DNA from: Bacillus sp. JCM 19034
Lineage (GTDB): Bacteria; Bacillota; Bacilli; Bacillales; Bacillaceae_D
Length of the DNA stretch: 64,000 nucleotides
Assembly (NCBI RefSeq): GCF_001310635.1
Contig: NZ_BAXR01000003.1
Coordinates: forward strand, 108,261 to 172,260
Reading direction: 5' to 3'
Shown here: piece after piece, positions 17,769 through 27,470 of the stretch
How positions within the stretch are numbered: position 1 is the first letter of the stretch
Layout of the letters: every line of letters starts with the position of its first letter
Translations under genes and position numbers: made by a program
Notes under the pieces: model-generated
The model's database searches: none
Told to the model about the DNA's origin: nothing
What the model saw: the letters and a program-made list of their open reading frames with translations, nothing else

Positions 17769-19144
17769 GTGTTAAATAAAAGCTTGTATGTTCGTATTGT
17801 TTTAATCTTTATTGGGATTGTTACGATAAGCCTTGTGAGTGCCTTCTTCCTCTCTTCCGTTTTTTTTCATCGCGAAGTGATCTTTGATGGTGAAATAGAT
17901 AATATAACTAAAGGTGTAGCAGAAATAATCGAACTAACAGAAGTTGATACGATTCCACAATTGATGGATACAATTGATTCGTATTTATTTAAAACTGTAA
18001 TCGTGAACGAACAAGGTGATGTGTATGAAAAAAATGGGGAGATAAGCAATCTGCTTTCTACTGATTTGATTAGTCAAGTAATGTATTTGGATAAAGGGGA
18101 ATCGTATATATTGCCTTATGAAGGAAGAGAAGCAATTCGCATTGTAGGATTACCTGTTTTGATAATGGACGAAAGGCATGCTCTTTTCGTTTATATTAAT
18201 TATGAAAATGAATTGAATAGCATTAAAAAAGTTGTTTTCTTCTCATTATGCCTTGTAATGTTAATTGGAAGCATTCTCATTTTATTAGCATCGCGGTATT
18301 TGGTGAATCCGATTAAACAACTAACAAAAGCTGCGAAAGAGATGGCTAAGGGGAATTTTTCAGTTAGAATTAAAGATAAACGTAAAGATGAAGTTGGAGA
18401 ATTAATAACTAGTTTTAACCATATGGCTTCGGAAATGGAGAAGATTGATGACATGCGTGAAGATTTTGTTAGTAGTGTTTCACATGAAATTCAATCACCT
18501 ATTACATCGATTAGGGGTTTTACAAAGGCTATTAAAGATGAAGTTGTTCCAAAGCAACATCAAAAAGAATATTTAGATATTATTTATCAAGAAACAGGAC
18601 GTTTATCACGCCTAAGCGAAAACTTGTTAAGACTAGCCTCACTCGATTCCGAGCAACACCCTTATCATCCTGAAACTTATCGGTTAGGTGAACAGATTAG
18701 ACGAATTGTTGTCGCGACAGAGCCTTATGGAAAGAAAAAAATATTCACATATCTTTAGAATTAGAAGAAATGAATATACATGCGGATCAAGATTTAATGG
18801 AGCAAGTTTGGCTAAATTTAATTACAAATGCGATTAAGTACACTTCTTCCAAAGGCCAAGTTACGATTGGAATGAAACTAGAAATAACAGATATTGTTGT
18901 ACGAATTCAAGATACTGGAAAAGGGATACCAGAAGGTGCGATACCGAAATTGTTTGACCGCTTTTATAAAGTTGACAAAGCTAGAAGCAGTTCAACAAAC
19001 GGGAGTGGTCTAGGTTTATCAATTGCAAAGCGCATCCTCGACATCCATCATTTCCCAATTGAGATCATTAGTGAGCAGGGAATAGGATCGATCTTTATTG
19101 TTCGAATACCAAATCGTAATAATACGCTCGAGGGTTTGTCTTAA
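17769..19144 (+). CDS. Sensor histidine kinase (apparent frameshift at 18735-18741)
   Basis: A membrane sensor kinase of about 458 residues. Two membrane segments (about 8-28 and 155-176) flank an extracellular domain of ~125 residues. Then come a HAMP domain (LVNPIKQLTKAAKEMAKGNF), the phosphorylated His in SSVSHEIQSPITSIRGF, the N box WLNLITNAIKYT, G1 DTGKGIPEG, F box LFDRFYKVDKAR and G2 GSGLGLSIAKRI. The frame breaks in seven A at 18735-18741; eight would read KKNIHISLELEEMNIHADQD into the ATPase domain. It starts at GTG 17769. Partner of the response regulator just upstream. Confidence 0.88.
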
Positions 19145-19183
19145 ATCAATTAGAGAAAAACGAAAGATGTAAAATGATTCAAA

Positions 19184-19215
19184 GCTTGTCTAAAAGGTTC
19201 CACTTTCAGACAAGC
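19184..19215 (+). terminator. Stem-loop after the histidine kinase
   Basis: GCTTGTCT pairs with AGACAAGC across a 16-base loop. The T run is weak, so termination is only likely. Confidence 0.5.
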
Positions 19216-19357
19216 ATATACTACCATTAAGCTTGAGCACGAGATTGTTAAGCGATCCAACATTTTTCATACTTTTACTAATGTCAGTTCATCTTCAGTT
19301 CATATTCTGCATTTATAATAAGTACAGAGATTTATCCTACTTGGAGTTGATGATAAG

Positions 19358-19519
19358 ATGAAAAATGGAATTGTTGGCAATAATGATTATAAATACTCGT
19401 TGGAACAATTTGTTGATGCAATTGTACCGAAACCAGTTAAACAAATCGTAAGGGAATTAAGAGAGCGAGGAATTGAAGCTGAATGCTGTAAAAGGAAGTC
19501 ATTCGGTTCCATGAGATAA
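19358..19519 (+). CDS. Small hypothetical protein
   Basis: A 53-residue reading frame from ATG 19358, with GGAG at 19342-19345. The sequence is hydrophilic, with VDAIVPKPVKQIVRELRERG in the middle and CCKRKSFG near the end. It ends 16 bases before the YugP-type gene and could be its translational leader or a small partner protein. I do not recognise a family. Confidence 0.4.
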   Translation: MKNGIVGNNDYKYSLEQFVDAIVPKPVKQIVRELRERGIEAECCKRKSFGSMR

Positions 19520-19535
19520 TAAAGGAGTGAGATTT

Positions 19536-20215
19536 ATGTTTTTTCATCCGATGGACTTTTTAATATTTGCAGCTTTAGGGTTAGCGTTATGGGCACAAGC
19601 AAAAGTGAAAGGAACCTTTGTAAAATGGTCAAATGTGACGGCCTCATCTCGTTTAACAGGGGCAGAGGTAGCACGGATAATATTAGAAAAGGAAGATCTC
19701 TCTCATGTTAAGGTTGAACGTTCACGTAACGGTGCTCTTTCTGACCATTATGATCCTACGGCTAAAACCGTTCGATTATCTGCACCAGTTTATGAAGGGA
19801 ATTCAATATCATCGTTAGCAGTTGCTGCTCATGAAGTAGGGCATGCGATTCAAGATGATACACGATTTGGAATGCTTGTGTTACGTCACCGGCTATTTCC
19901 AGTAGCTCATTTTGGTTCACAGTTAGCACCATTATTGTTTATAGGAGGTTTTTTACTTAATTTAACCAATTTAATAGGAATTGGAATTGCATTGTTTGCT
20001 GGTGCTGTTCTTTTCCAAGTTGTTACGTTACCGGTTGAATTCAATGCAAGTCATCGTGCAAAAGGAAGCTCATTGAGTTTGGGTTTATTTCGAATCGTGA
20101 AGAAAAAGGGGTTGGAAATGTACTAAACGCAGCAGCTTTGACTTATGTTGCCAGCACGTTAATGGCGATTTTACAATTAATCAAATTTATTATGATTTTT
20201 CGAAATAGAAGATAA
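19536..20215 (+). CDS. yugP: YugP-type zinc metallopeptidase (apparent frameshift near 20062)
   Basis: A membrane-bound zinc peptidase of about 226 residues. The active site is AVAAHEVGHAIQD (HExxH, about residues 104-108), and VEFNASHRAK supplies a further conserved motif. ATG 19536 follows AAAGGAG. The first frame stops at 20126 with an atypical tail. One extra A in the run at 20060-20063 continues it as RKLIEFGFISNREEKGVGNV, then VLNAAALTYVASTLMAILQL, the normal C-terminus. There are about four hydrophobic segments. The family is widely kept in Bacillus with an unclear role, probably membrane protein turnover. Confidence 0.82.
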
Positions 20216-20368
20216 CATTATTCTTATTATAAATGAAGGGACATCATATATGAAAACCGGGACTTCCATCATTTGAGGAACTCAAGACTTTTAGTTTGGC
20301 CATGTCCAATAACACACTAGGTGCTCATGCCACTTTTAATATGAAAAAGTAATCAAGAGGTGAAAAAG

Positions 20369-20827
20369 ATGCTGTCTTTCAAAGTAAACGAAAAATACTC
20401 AACCTATATTTCAAAAGAACTGGTTAAAATACAAAGTGAAGTTAAACCATTTATTCGAAAAAGCAGTATTTATACTTTTATATCCATTCCACTCATTACT
20501 TTTTCGACACTTTACTTAGGGATAATCTTCTTTCAATTGGGGATTAGACAGGAATTGTTACTCGTCGTTTTACTAGCGGCGATAGCGGGATCATTAGGCT
20601 TAGCTTTGTTTAAAGAATCAATGCATATAAATAAAGAAACGGTGAGCAAAAGCATAGAGTATATGTCAAATAGAATTTTGAAAAGCTCTCTTATTTCGGA
20701 ATCGTCGAAAGATCGTTACTTAGATCAATTACATTCCGACCCAGTTAGAGGACTCAATACCTTTTGTCAATTTTTAGAACAAGAAGAACGAGTAAAAAAA
20801 ATGGAGGAGAGTAAAATTGGTAAATAA
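20369..20827 (+). CDS. Small two-TM membrane protein, probably DUF5392-like
   Basis: A 152-residue protein starting at ATG 20369 behind AAGAGGTG. Two hydrophobic segments lie at about 37-57 and 64-83 (IYTFISIPLITFSTLYLG and ELLLVVLLAAIAGSLGLALF), with a charged helical C-terminal half (NRILKSSLISESSKDRYLDQ) that ends EERVKKMEESK. The layout resembles the Bacillus DUF5392 family. Function unknown. It is followed by a terminator. Confidence 0.6.
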   Translation: MLSFKVNEKYSTYISKELVKIQSEVKPFIRKSSIYTFISIPLITFSTLYLGIIFFQLGIRQELLLVVLLAAIAGSLGLALFKESMHINKETVSKSIEYMSNRILKSSLISESSKDRYLDQLHSDPVRGLNTFCQFLEQEERVKKMEESKIGK

Positions 20828-20875
20828 TAATGTGCTTTCTTTACTAGTTAAACGTGATCATGGATAAAAGGGATA

Positions 20876-20899
20876 GGAGTTTATGAACTCCACCTTTTT
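20876..20899 (+). terminator. Rho-independent terminator
   Basis: GGAGTT pairs with AACTCC across TATG and is followed by ACC and a run of T. Confidence 0.75.
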
Positions 20900-21547
20900 T
20901 ATTTTCAATTGCTTCTGTTCAATAATCCCCATAGTTTTAAAGGTAATACTCCTATATAAGACTTCCTCTCATATGGATCATCACTATTTAGAGAAAATTT
21001 ATATAATTAATGAAATAAAGTGTTAAGGAAAACAAAATATTGATTAACACACGTAACTGGAAATTATGTTAAGTTAAATTGATTAATTATTCACTTGAGT
21101 AATTAGCTACGATAAAAATTAGAATAAAAGATAGTAAGTTGTCTACTTACAGTATACATAAATTTAATAATATGGAGATTAATTCTTATAATATAATTAA
21201 TATTTATTATATAAGTAATATAATAGTTAAATAAACTCAATGGATTATATAAATATGTTTATTAAATAATTATATGATACATTTAAATTATTATGTGAAA
21301 CTTTTTATTGAAATAAGTTAATGAGAATGACACAATTGCTTAGTATAATAGTTATTAAAGCGTTAAAAATGCAAAATCTTATCAGTAACTATAATGTTAA
21401 TGAACTGTACGTATCTATTTAATGTAAATAAAAACATTAACTATAATAATAACATTAATAATTAATAAAAATGATGAGAAAATTGTTGCTAATCACAATA
21501 GAGTTATAATATAATAACTTACAACAGCTCATAAGTACAAATTATTA

Positions 21548-21561
21548 TATAAGCGTTTGCA
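21548..21561 (+). promoter_or_regulatory. cre site (CcpA) upstream of the arabino-oligosaccharide operon
   Basis: TATAAGCGTTTGCA differs from the consensus TGWAANCGNTNWCA at one strongly conserved base (A for G at position 2). Carbon catabolite repression is expected for this operon. Confidence 0.65.
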
Positions 21562-21568
21562 TTTTAGG

Positions 21569-21610
21569 GCATGTTCGTACAAAAGACATGTTGTAATTTG
21601 TACTATTTGA
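21569..21610 (+). promoter_or_regulatory. AraR-like operator region
   Basis: GCATGTTCGTACAAAA (21569-21584) matches the core of the Bacillus AraR operator (ATTTGTACGTACAAAT) at 11 of 16 positions, including TGT.CGTACAAA. A half site ATTTGTAC follows at 21596-21603, so two repressor contacts 27 bp apart are possible. Confidence 0.55.
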
Positions 21611-21737
21611 AGAAGTGAAGGTGGTCATTTTTTATTCAAACGTATGAAAACGGCGCCATTGAACAAAATAATGACCAACAAGCTATTCAATTATATGAGT
21701 AAGTTAAGAAGTTAGTTATTTTAAAGGGGGAGAAACA

Positions 21738-23006
21738 ATGAATAAGCAACTCACTTTTTTATTAGGAATTTCGTTTCTAGTTGTTGTATTAGCTGCTTGT
21801 GGCGGTGGCCAAAATAAAATTGATTTTTGGACACCATTAACAGGTGAAGATGGTGCGAATATGGACGCGATTGTACAAGCGTTTAATGAAACTGAGCCGG
21901 AAATTGAAATCAATCATGTTGTAACATCGGATTTGTATACTAACTTATACACGGTATTGAATTCTGGAAGTGGGATTCCGGATTTAACATTAATTCACGC
22001 AGATCGTGTACCGAACTTCGTTAAACAAGATTTACTTGAGACAATGGATGAGGTTATGGCATTACAGCCTGAATTAAAAGAAGAAAATTATATTGAAGAA
22101 GCTTGGACATCAGGAGTTGTTGACGGAACCGTTTATACGATTCCTTTGGATATTCATGGTAGTGCCATGTATTATAATAGAGAACTTTTACAAAAGTATG
22201 GTGTAGAGCATTGGTTAGATGATGACGTTGTCACTTTTGATGAAATGCTTGAATTGCAAGGGCAATTAGATGAAGGGCAATACGTATTAAATGATGCATT
22301 AATTGGTTGGGTTATTATGGCACAACTTCAAAACTTAGGTGGCGATGTTGAAGATGAGAATGGCAATCCTGCCGTAAATACTCCTGAAATGAAGCAAGCA
22401 ATTGAAGCGATTAAAGAGTTAGCTGATAAAGGATTAATGACACCATATGGTGAGGATGGCTATTTATTGTTCCAATCAGGGGATGTAATCTTCTCAACAG
22501 ACGGAACTTGGAGTTCGCTTGGGCATGGAATGGTTGAAGATTTAGATTTCGGAGTAACAAACATTTATGCATTTGAACCAGATGTGTTCCATAACAGAGC
22601 GTCTTCTCACTTATTTTCGATGTTAAAGAGTGACGAGCGTACAGAAGAAGAAGTAGCCGTTATTGCTGATTTCCTAGAATTTGTCCGTGAAAATTCAATG
22701 GAGTGGGCTGAAGCTGGTCAAATTGTAGCAAGTGTTGATGTTATTGAAAGTCCAGAGTATGAGAATTATATGCAACACTTCTTTACGAAAAATGAGAAAC
22801 AAGAAAACTCATTATATATTTATACGTATGAGCACTACCCATATGTAGCAGAAGCAGTGGACACGTATGCACCTGACTTAATTCATGGACAAATGGATAT
22901 TGATGAAGGTCTTGCTGAAATGCAGTCATTTGTTGTTGATCGTGTTGAGCAAGGAACGTTAGATTTAGAAACTGTAATAGAAGAATTAGAGGAAGAAGAA
23001 GAATAG
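21738..23006 (+). CDS. araN: Arabino-oligosaccharide-binding lipoprotein (AraN-like)
   Basis: A 422-residue family-1 extracellular solute-binding protein. The signal peptide ends in the lipobox VLAACGGG (Cys at 21). KIDFWTPLTGEDGANMDAIV and NETEPEIEINHV are the usual opening of CUT1 sugar-binding proteins, and a very acidic tail (EELEEEEE) ends the chain. ATG 21738 follows AAAGGGGGAG. Two CUT1 permeases and an arabinofuranosidase follow. In B. subtilis the equivalent araNPQ-abfA set imports arabinose oligomers. The symbol rests on this context and on nearby AraR-like boxes, so it is a probable assignment. No dedicated ATPase is present, as in AraNPQ, which borrows MsmX. Confidence 0.8.
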   Translation: MNKQLTFLLGISFLVVVLAACGGGQNKIDFWTPLTGEDGANMDAIVQAFNETEPEIEINHVVTSDLYTNLYTVLNSGSGIPDLTLIHADRVPNFVKQDLLETMDEVMALQPELKEENYIEEAWTSGVVDGTVYTIPLDIHGSAMYYNRELLQKYGVEHWLDDDVVTFDEMLELQGQLDEGQYVLNDALIGWVIMAQLQNLGGDVEDENGNPAVNTPEMKQAIEAIKELADKGLMTPYGEDGYLLFQSGDVIFSTDGTWSSLGHGMVEDLDFGVTNIYAFEPDVFHNRASSHLFSMLKSDERTEEEVAVIADFLEFVRENSMEWAEAGQIVASVDVIESPEYENYMQHFFTKNEKQENSLYIYTYEHYPYVAEAVDTYAPDLIHGQMDIDEGLAEMQSFVVDRVEQGTLDLETVIEELEEEEE

Positions 23007-23019
23007 ATGTACTGCAAGT

Positions 23020-23050
23020 AATGTGCCATTTATTTTGAATGGCACATTAC
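23020..23050 (+). terminator. Intercistronic stem-loop between binding protein and permease
   Basis: A perfect 12-bp stem, TAATGTGCCATT with AATGGCACATTA, around a 7-base loop, without a T run after it. A second, weaker hairpin (GGAGAGTCT with AGACACTCC) lies at 23061-23085. Such structures often hold the binding-protein mRNA at higher level than the permease mRNA. Confidence 0.7.
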
Positions 23051-23120
23051 ATTTAAACAAAGGAGAGTCTGTCCAAAAGACACTCCATTTGTTTTCTTAC
23101 ACAAAGGAGGTTGTATAACG

Positions 23121-24002
23121 GTGGAAAAAAAGATCAATTGGGCTCCGTTGGTTTTTATAGGTCCTCATTTAATATTATTTGTCGTCTTTATTTTAATACC
23201 GTCTATTTATGGGATCTACGCATCTTTTACAAGATGGAATATGGTAGCAGATCCTGTTTGGGTTGGTTTAGACAATTATCGGACGATTCTCTTTAATGAG
23301 GAGTCTACATTTAACCGTCAATTTTTTAATGGGATGAAAAATACGTTTATTTTTGTCTTCTTTAGCGTTCCATTTATGATTATTATTCCATTATTAATAG
23401 CTGCTTCTTTGGAACATAAAGAAGTGAAAATGAAAAATATCTTTCAAACATTTATCTTTTTACCAGGACTTATCTCGATTTCTGCAGCTACTCTAATTTG
23501 GGGTCTAATTTTTAATAGACAATTAGGGATTGTTAATAATCTTTTTGGATCTGATATTGTCTGGACATCAACGCAGCCATATGCTTGGATCACGATCGTT
23601 GTCATAACGGTTTGGGCTGGTATTGGTGGAAATATGATTATTTATCGTGCTTCTATAAGTGGAGTATCCGAGGAGTTATACGAATCGGCAGAGATCGATG
23701 GTGCAGGACCTGTTCGGAAATTTTTTAGTATTACGTTACCGTCTATACAATTCCCGCTTATTTATACACTAATAATGACAACCGCTGGTGCGTTTAATGT
23801 ATTTGCACAACCATTAATGATGACAGAAGGTGGACCACGTCAAACGACTACTGTTTTAATGATGTACATTCGTGATTTGGCGTTTAGTCATGGTGAATCT
23901 ATTGCCGGTATGGCTTCGGCGATGGCAGTATTGTTAGGATTGGTCATTTTAGTTATCTCTGCAATTCAATATTATTTAATGAACCGCCATTCCACTTCTT
24001 AA
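23121..24002 (+). CDS. araP: CUT1 sugar ABC permease (AraP-like)
   Basis: A 293-residue MalF-type permease with six predicted membrane segments. The EAA loop is LYESAEIDGAGPVRKFFSIT. GTG 23121 follows AAAGGAGG. It pairs with the second permease and the lipoprotein to make an importer that must use an ATPase encoded elsewhere. Confidence 0.85.
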   Translation: MEKKINWAPLVFIGPHLILFVVFILIPSIYGIYASFTRWNMVADPVWVGLDNYRTILFNEESTFNRQFFNGMKNTFIFVFFSVPFMIIIPLLIAASLEHKEVKMKNIFQTFIFLPGLISISAATLIWGLIFNRQLGIVNNLFGSDIVWTSTQPYAWITIVVITVWAGIGGNMIIYRASISGVSEELYESAEIDGAGPVRKFFSITLPSIQFPLIYTLIMTTAGAFNVFAQPLMMTEGGPRQTTTVLMMYIRDLAFSHGESIAGMASAMAVLLGLVILVISAIQYYLMNRHSTS

Positions 24003-24048
24003 GTGTTGTGTAGATTGTATTTTGATTAAGAAAGGTAGGGATAACCAA

Positions 24049-24894
24049 ATGTTCAAAAATCTTAAACTCTCAAAATATTTAGCGTATTTTTTTCTCATAT
24101 TAGTAAGTGCAATATGGCTCTTACCTGTTTTGTACGGGTTTACGACATCATTTCGTTCTCAAACAGAAGTTGTTAGTACGGGATTTCGCTTGTTGCCGGT
24201 AAACTGGATCGTAGATAACTATGTTGCAATATTGGAAAATACATCAACAGCTCCAATTTTGCAGTGGATCTGGAACTCAATTTTTATTGCGACAACACAT
24301 ACGCTTTTAGTTGTTATCGTCATTGCAATTACAGGCTACGGATATACTCGTATGAATTTTAAAGGTCGAGATATCTTATTTTTTACATTGTTAGCTATTT
24401 CCTTTTTCCCGAATGTTGTTAACATTATTCCATCCTATATGATTATTGACATACTTGGCTGGGTAAATACACCGTGGGCAATGATTGTTCCAGGTGTAGC
24501 AGGAATGGCAAATATCTTCCTGGTTAGACAGTTTATGAAGGGGATACCGAAAGAATTAGATGAGTCAGCTCGTGTCGATGGGGCTAGTGATTTTAGAATC
24601 TTTATTAGTATAATCGTTCCACTCATTAAGCCAATTTTGATTGTATGTGGTTTATTTTCCTTTGTCGGTTCATGGAACGATTTCCTCTGGCCAGTTATCG
24701 TTTACACTGATGTACAGAAAATGCCAGTAACGGCAGGTTTATTATTACTACAAGATGTTTATGGTAACTATCGAATGATTGGACAATTAATGGGTTCAGC
24801 CATTTTAGCGATCATTCCAACACTGTTGCTCTTCTTCTTTGCTCAAAAATATTTTGTTCAAGCAATAAAATTAAATGCAGGTTTAAAAGGCTAA
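24049..24894 (+). CDS. araQ: CUT1 sugar ABC permease (AraQ-like)
   Basis: A 281-residue MalG-type permease with six membrane segments. The EAA loop is IPKELDESARVDGASDFRIF, and the C-terminus (AQKYFVQAIKLNAGLKG) is the usual MalG-family end. ATG 24049 is preceded by AAAGGTAGGG. An in-frame extension to 24022 has no better ribosome site. It follows the first permease by 46 bases. Confidence 0.86.
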   Translation: MFKNLKLSKYLAYFFLILVSAIWLLPVLYGFTTSFRSQTEVVSTGFRLLPVNWIVDNYVAILENTSTAPILQWIWNSIFIATTHTLLVVIVIAITGYGYTRMNFKGRDILFFTLLAISFFPNVVNIIPSYMIIDILGWVNTPWAMIVPGVAGMANIFLVRQFMKGIPKELDESARVDGASDFRIFISIIVPLIKPILIVCGLFSFVGSWNDFLWPVIVYTDVQKMPVTAGLLLLQDVYGNYRMIGQLMGSAILAIIPTLLLFFFAQKYFVQAIKLNAGLKG

Positions 24895-24977
24895 AACTGC
24901 TCTCAGATATAATTGTGCTAAAATATAATAACAACTTGTTGTGGTAGCTTTATATTTAGTAAAAAGGATTGATGATA

Positions 24978-25412
24978 ATGAGTGCTAACATGAAAATTAG
25001 CAGAAAGCTTGAACGAACATTTATGATCATAGGGGCAGCATGGAATTTAGTTATATCATTAGTAACGATGTTTCAGTACTATACATGGTTTCAACATGAA
25101 GGAGCTTTGAGGCTAGAAGAAACAGATATCAATACGATGATCGCTGGTTCTCAAATGGTGAATAATGTTTTGCAGGTTATCCTTATCTATTCTTTATTTA
25201 TCTTTGTTGGAGCTATTGTGAACTTTCTAATAGCCGTAAAAGTCCAGGATGACGAGATTCAATATAAAGTACTTATATGGATCGGGGTTTGGTCTGCTAT
25301 CATGTTAGCAATGATGGATATCGTCGGATTTGCTTTATACTCCATTGCGTTTGTTATGTATTTGGCAAAAAATAAAGCTATAAAATTAAAAAATGGTGAA
25401 TCAACAGCTTAA
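24978..25412 (+). CDS. Small membrane protein, DUF4064-like
   Basis: A 144-residue protein with about four membrane segments (LERTFMIIGAAWNLVISLVT, VLQVILIYSLFIFVGAIV, and two more near 95-130). The opening KISRKLERTFMIIG resembles DUF4064 proteins. ATG 24978 follows AAAGGA by nine bases. It lies between the permease and the arabinofuranosidase and is probably co-transcribed. Role unknown. Confidence 0.55.
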   Translation: MSANMKISRKLERTFMIIGAAWNLVISLVTMFQYYTWFQHEGALRLEETDINTMIAGSQMVNNVLQVILIYSLFIFVGAIVNFLIAVKVQDDEIQYKVLIWIGVWSAIMLAMMDIVGFALYSIAFVMYLAKNKAIKLKNGESTA

Positions 25413-25464
25413 TTTTAAATAATCTGTTCATACTTGTTTAAAAGAACTTTCTAATTTAAACTGA

Positions 25465-25480
25465 TGATGTACGTACGAAT
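25465..25480 (+). promoter_or_regulatory. AraR-like operator before the arabinofuranosidase gene
   Basis: TGATGTACGTACGAAT has the perfect core palindrome GTACGTAC and matches 12 of 16 positions of the AraR consensus ATTTGTACGTACAAAT. It ends 20 bases before the gene start, in good position to repress a local promoter. Confidence 0.65.
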
Positions 25481-25499
25481 CTTTTTAGGAGGAGAGAGA

Positions 25500-26983
25500 A
25501 TGTCAAATAAGGTAATTATTAATACAGATGTGAAAAAAGGAACAATTAACAAAAATATTTATGGCCATTTTGCTGAGCATCTTGGCAGATGTATTTATGA
25601 AGGCTTTTGGGTCGGTGAAGATTCAAACATTGAAAATACGAATGGGATACGTAATGATGTCGTTGAGGCATTGAAAAAGATTAATATTCCTGTCCTGCGC
25701 TGGCTGGTGGTTGCTTTGCTGATGAATACCATTGGAAAGATGGTATTGGTCCACGTGAAGATCGTAAACGCATGGTCAACACGCATTGGGGTGGTGTAGT
25801 CGAAAATAATCATTTTGGGACACATGAATTTATGATGCTTTGCGATATGTTAGGAGCAGAGCCATATATTTGCGGAAATGTCGGAAGTGGCACAGTACAA
25901 GAAATGTCCGAATGGGTTGAATACATGACGTTTGACGGTGAATCTCCTATGTCAAATTGGCGTAAGGAAAATGGCCGTGAAGAAGCTTGGAAGTTAAAAT
26001 ATTTTGGCGTTGGAAATGAAAATTGGGGCTGCGGTGGTAACATGCGTCCAGAGTTCTACGCTGATTTATATCGACAATTTCAAACGTATGTACGTAATTA
26101 CGGCGATAATAAGATTTATAAAATTGCTGGTGGTGCGAATGTCGACGATTATCGCTGGACTGAAGTGTTAATGCGTGAAGCAGGACATTTAATGGATGGA
26201 TTAAGTTTGCATTATTATGTTCATCCGCACGGATTTTGGAATAAAGGGTCAGCACTTGATGCTAGAGAAGAAGAATGGTTTATTACAATGAAGAAAGCTC
26301 TTCATATGGACGAATTAATTACAAAGCATTCAACAATAATGGATAAATATGATCCACAAAAACGCGTTGGGATGATTATCGATGAGTGGGGAACATGGTT
26401 TGATGTTGAGCCAGGTACAAACCCAGGGTTCCTATATCAACAAAATACAATTCGTGATGCACTTGTTGCTGGTTTACATTTTAACATTTTCCATGAACAT
26501 AATGACCGCGTCCAAATGGCAAACATCGCGCAAACGGTTAATGTTTTACAAGCAATGGTGTTAACTGAAGGAGAAAAAATGATTTTAACACCAACGTATC
26601 ACGTATTTGAAATGTATAAAGTCCATCAAGATGCTCAAAAGCTTGATCTTCATGTTGAAACAGATACGTATCGCCTAAATGACGAAGATCTCCCTTCTGT
26701 AAGCGCTACAGCTTCGAAGGATGCCGATGGAAACATTCATATAAGTTTTTGTAATCTTAATCCAAATGATGACAAAAACGTAACTGTTGAGCTTCGTGGT
26801 CTTTCTGACGATGTAAATATTGAAGGACGTGTATTGACAGCTGATGAAAGAAATGCTCATAACACGTTTGACAACCCAGAAAATGTAAAACCAGTTGCAT
26901 TTAATGGTTATTCGTTAGAGGGTGAGCAATTAACGGTTTCATTACCAAATATGTCTGTTGCTGTATTAACTCTTAGTGTATAA
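25500..26983 (+). CDS. abfA: Alpha-N-arabinofuranosidase, GH51 (apparent frameshift at 25704)
   Basis: A cytoplasmic GH51 enzyme of about 494 residues that removes terminal arabinose from imported arabino-oligosaccharides. ATG 25500 has AGGAGGAG upstream. The N-terminus [20 protein letters not shown] is typical. The frame breaks near 25704; one added C gives the conserved [20 protein letters not shown] and leads into [20 protein letters not shown]. Catalytic residues are the acid/base Glu in [13 protein letters not shown] and the nucleophile Glu in [12 protein letters not shown]. There is no signal peptide, so its substrate must come through the importer just upstream. Confidence 0.9.
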
Positions 26984-26986
26984 ATT

Positions 26987-27250
26987 GTGAGTGAAGAGCG
27001 AGTTAGAGGTTGTAAAAGCTGTCAAATGCAAATTGATAAAAATGAACCATTTGATTTTGAGACAAGTACCGATGCTAAGTTAGTATCAAAAAAAATATAT
27101 GAAGAACGACTTTTACATTGTAAAAGCTGTACTTCTCTTCTTTATAAAAGTACTTGCCAATATTCAGGAGAGCTTATTACGTATCGAGCCCGTTTTTCGG
27201 ATAAACAGTGTCCTTATCCACATAATCCGAAATGGAACAAGGTTAATTAA
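26987..27250 (+). CDS. Small Cys-rich protein, DUF6171-like
   Basis: An 87-residue protein starting at GTG 26987, three bases after the arabinofuranosidase stop. It has Cys pairs in GCKSCQM, LHCKSCTSLLYKSTCQYSG and KQCPYP, the layout of a small zinc-binding protein of the DUF6171 type. It probably shares the upstream transcript. A terminator follows. Function unknown. Confidence 0.6.
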   Translation: MSEERVRGCKSCQMQIDKNEPFDFETSTDAKLVSKKIYEERLLHCKSCTSLLYKSTCQYSGELITYRARFSDKQCPYPHNPKWNKVN

Positions 27251-27265
27251 ATGTCTTAACGATAG

Positions 27266-27309
27266 AAGCCTAATGAAGGAGTTACTCTCTTTTCATTAGG
27301 CTTTCTTTT
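27266..27309 (+). terminator. Rho-independent terminator of the arabinan operon
   Basis: AAGCCTAATGAA pairs perfectly with TTCATTAGGCTT, followed by TCTTTTGTTTT. Confidence 0.85.
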
Positions 27310-27425
27310 GTTTTGAAAGTTGCTTTCGTTAAGAGAGATCAATGAGCAAATCTTTGCACCGGCATAATTTTGTATTTTTGAAAATTAACTTGTTAAAAGG
27401 TCATGTATTCTATAAAATATTTAAT

Positions 27426-27446
27426 AAATCGTAATTATTACGTTTT
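27426..27446 (+). promoter_or_regulatory. Zur box 1, upstream of sufU
   Basis: A 21-bp dyad whose core TCGTAATTATTACG is at 27429-27442. It matches the Bacillus Zur operator (AAATCGTAATNATTACGATTT as I recall it) except for one base in the right flank. It ends 24 bases before the sufU start. Confidence 0.8.
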
Positions 27447-27470
27447 ACCCCTAGGAGAGGAGAGATTTGA

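Larger units (their letters stand above)
20900..21737. other. Long, extremely AT-rich upstream region of the arabinan operon
   Basis: More than 800 bases without a supported gene. From about 21000 to 21540 the sequence is almost entirely A/T with many ATAATTAAT-type stretches. Towards the operon it carries a cre-like site (21548-21561) and an AraR-like box (21569-21584). It could act as a bent or UP-element-rich promoter region. Confidence 0.6.

Noticed and set aside
27388-27425. A riboswitch upstream of sufU
   Set aside because: No conserved aptamer or terminator pair; the Zur box explains the regulation.
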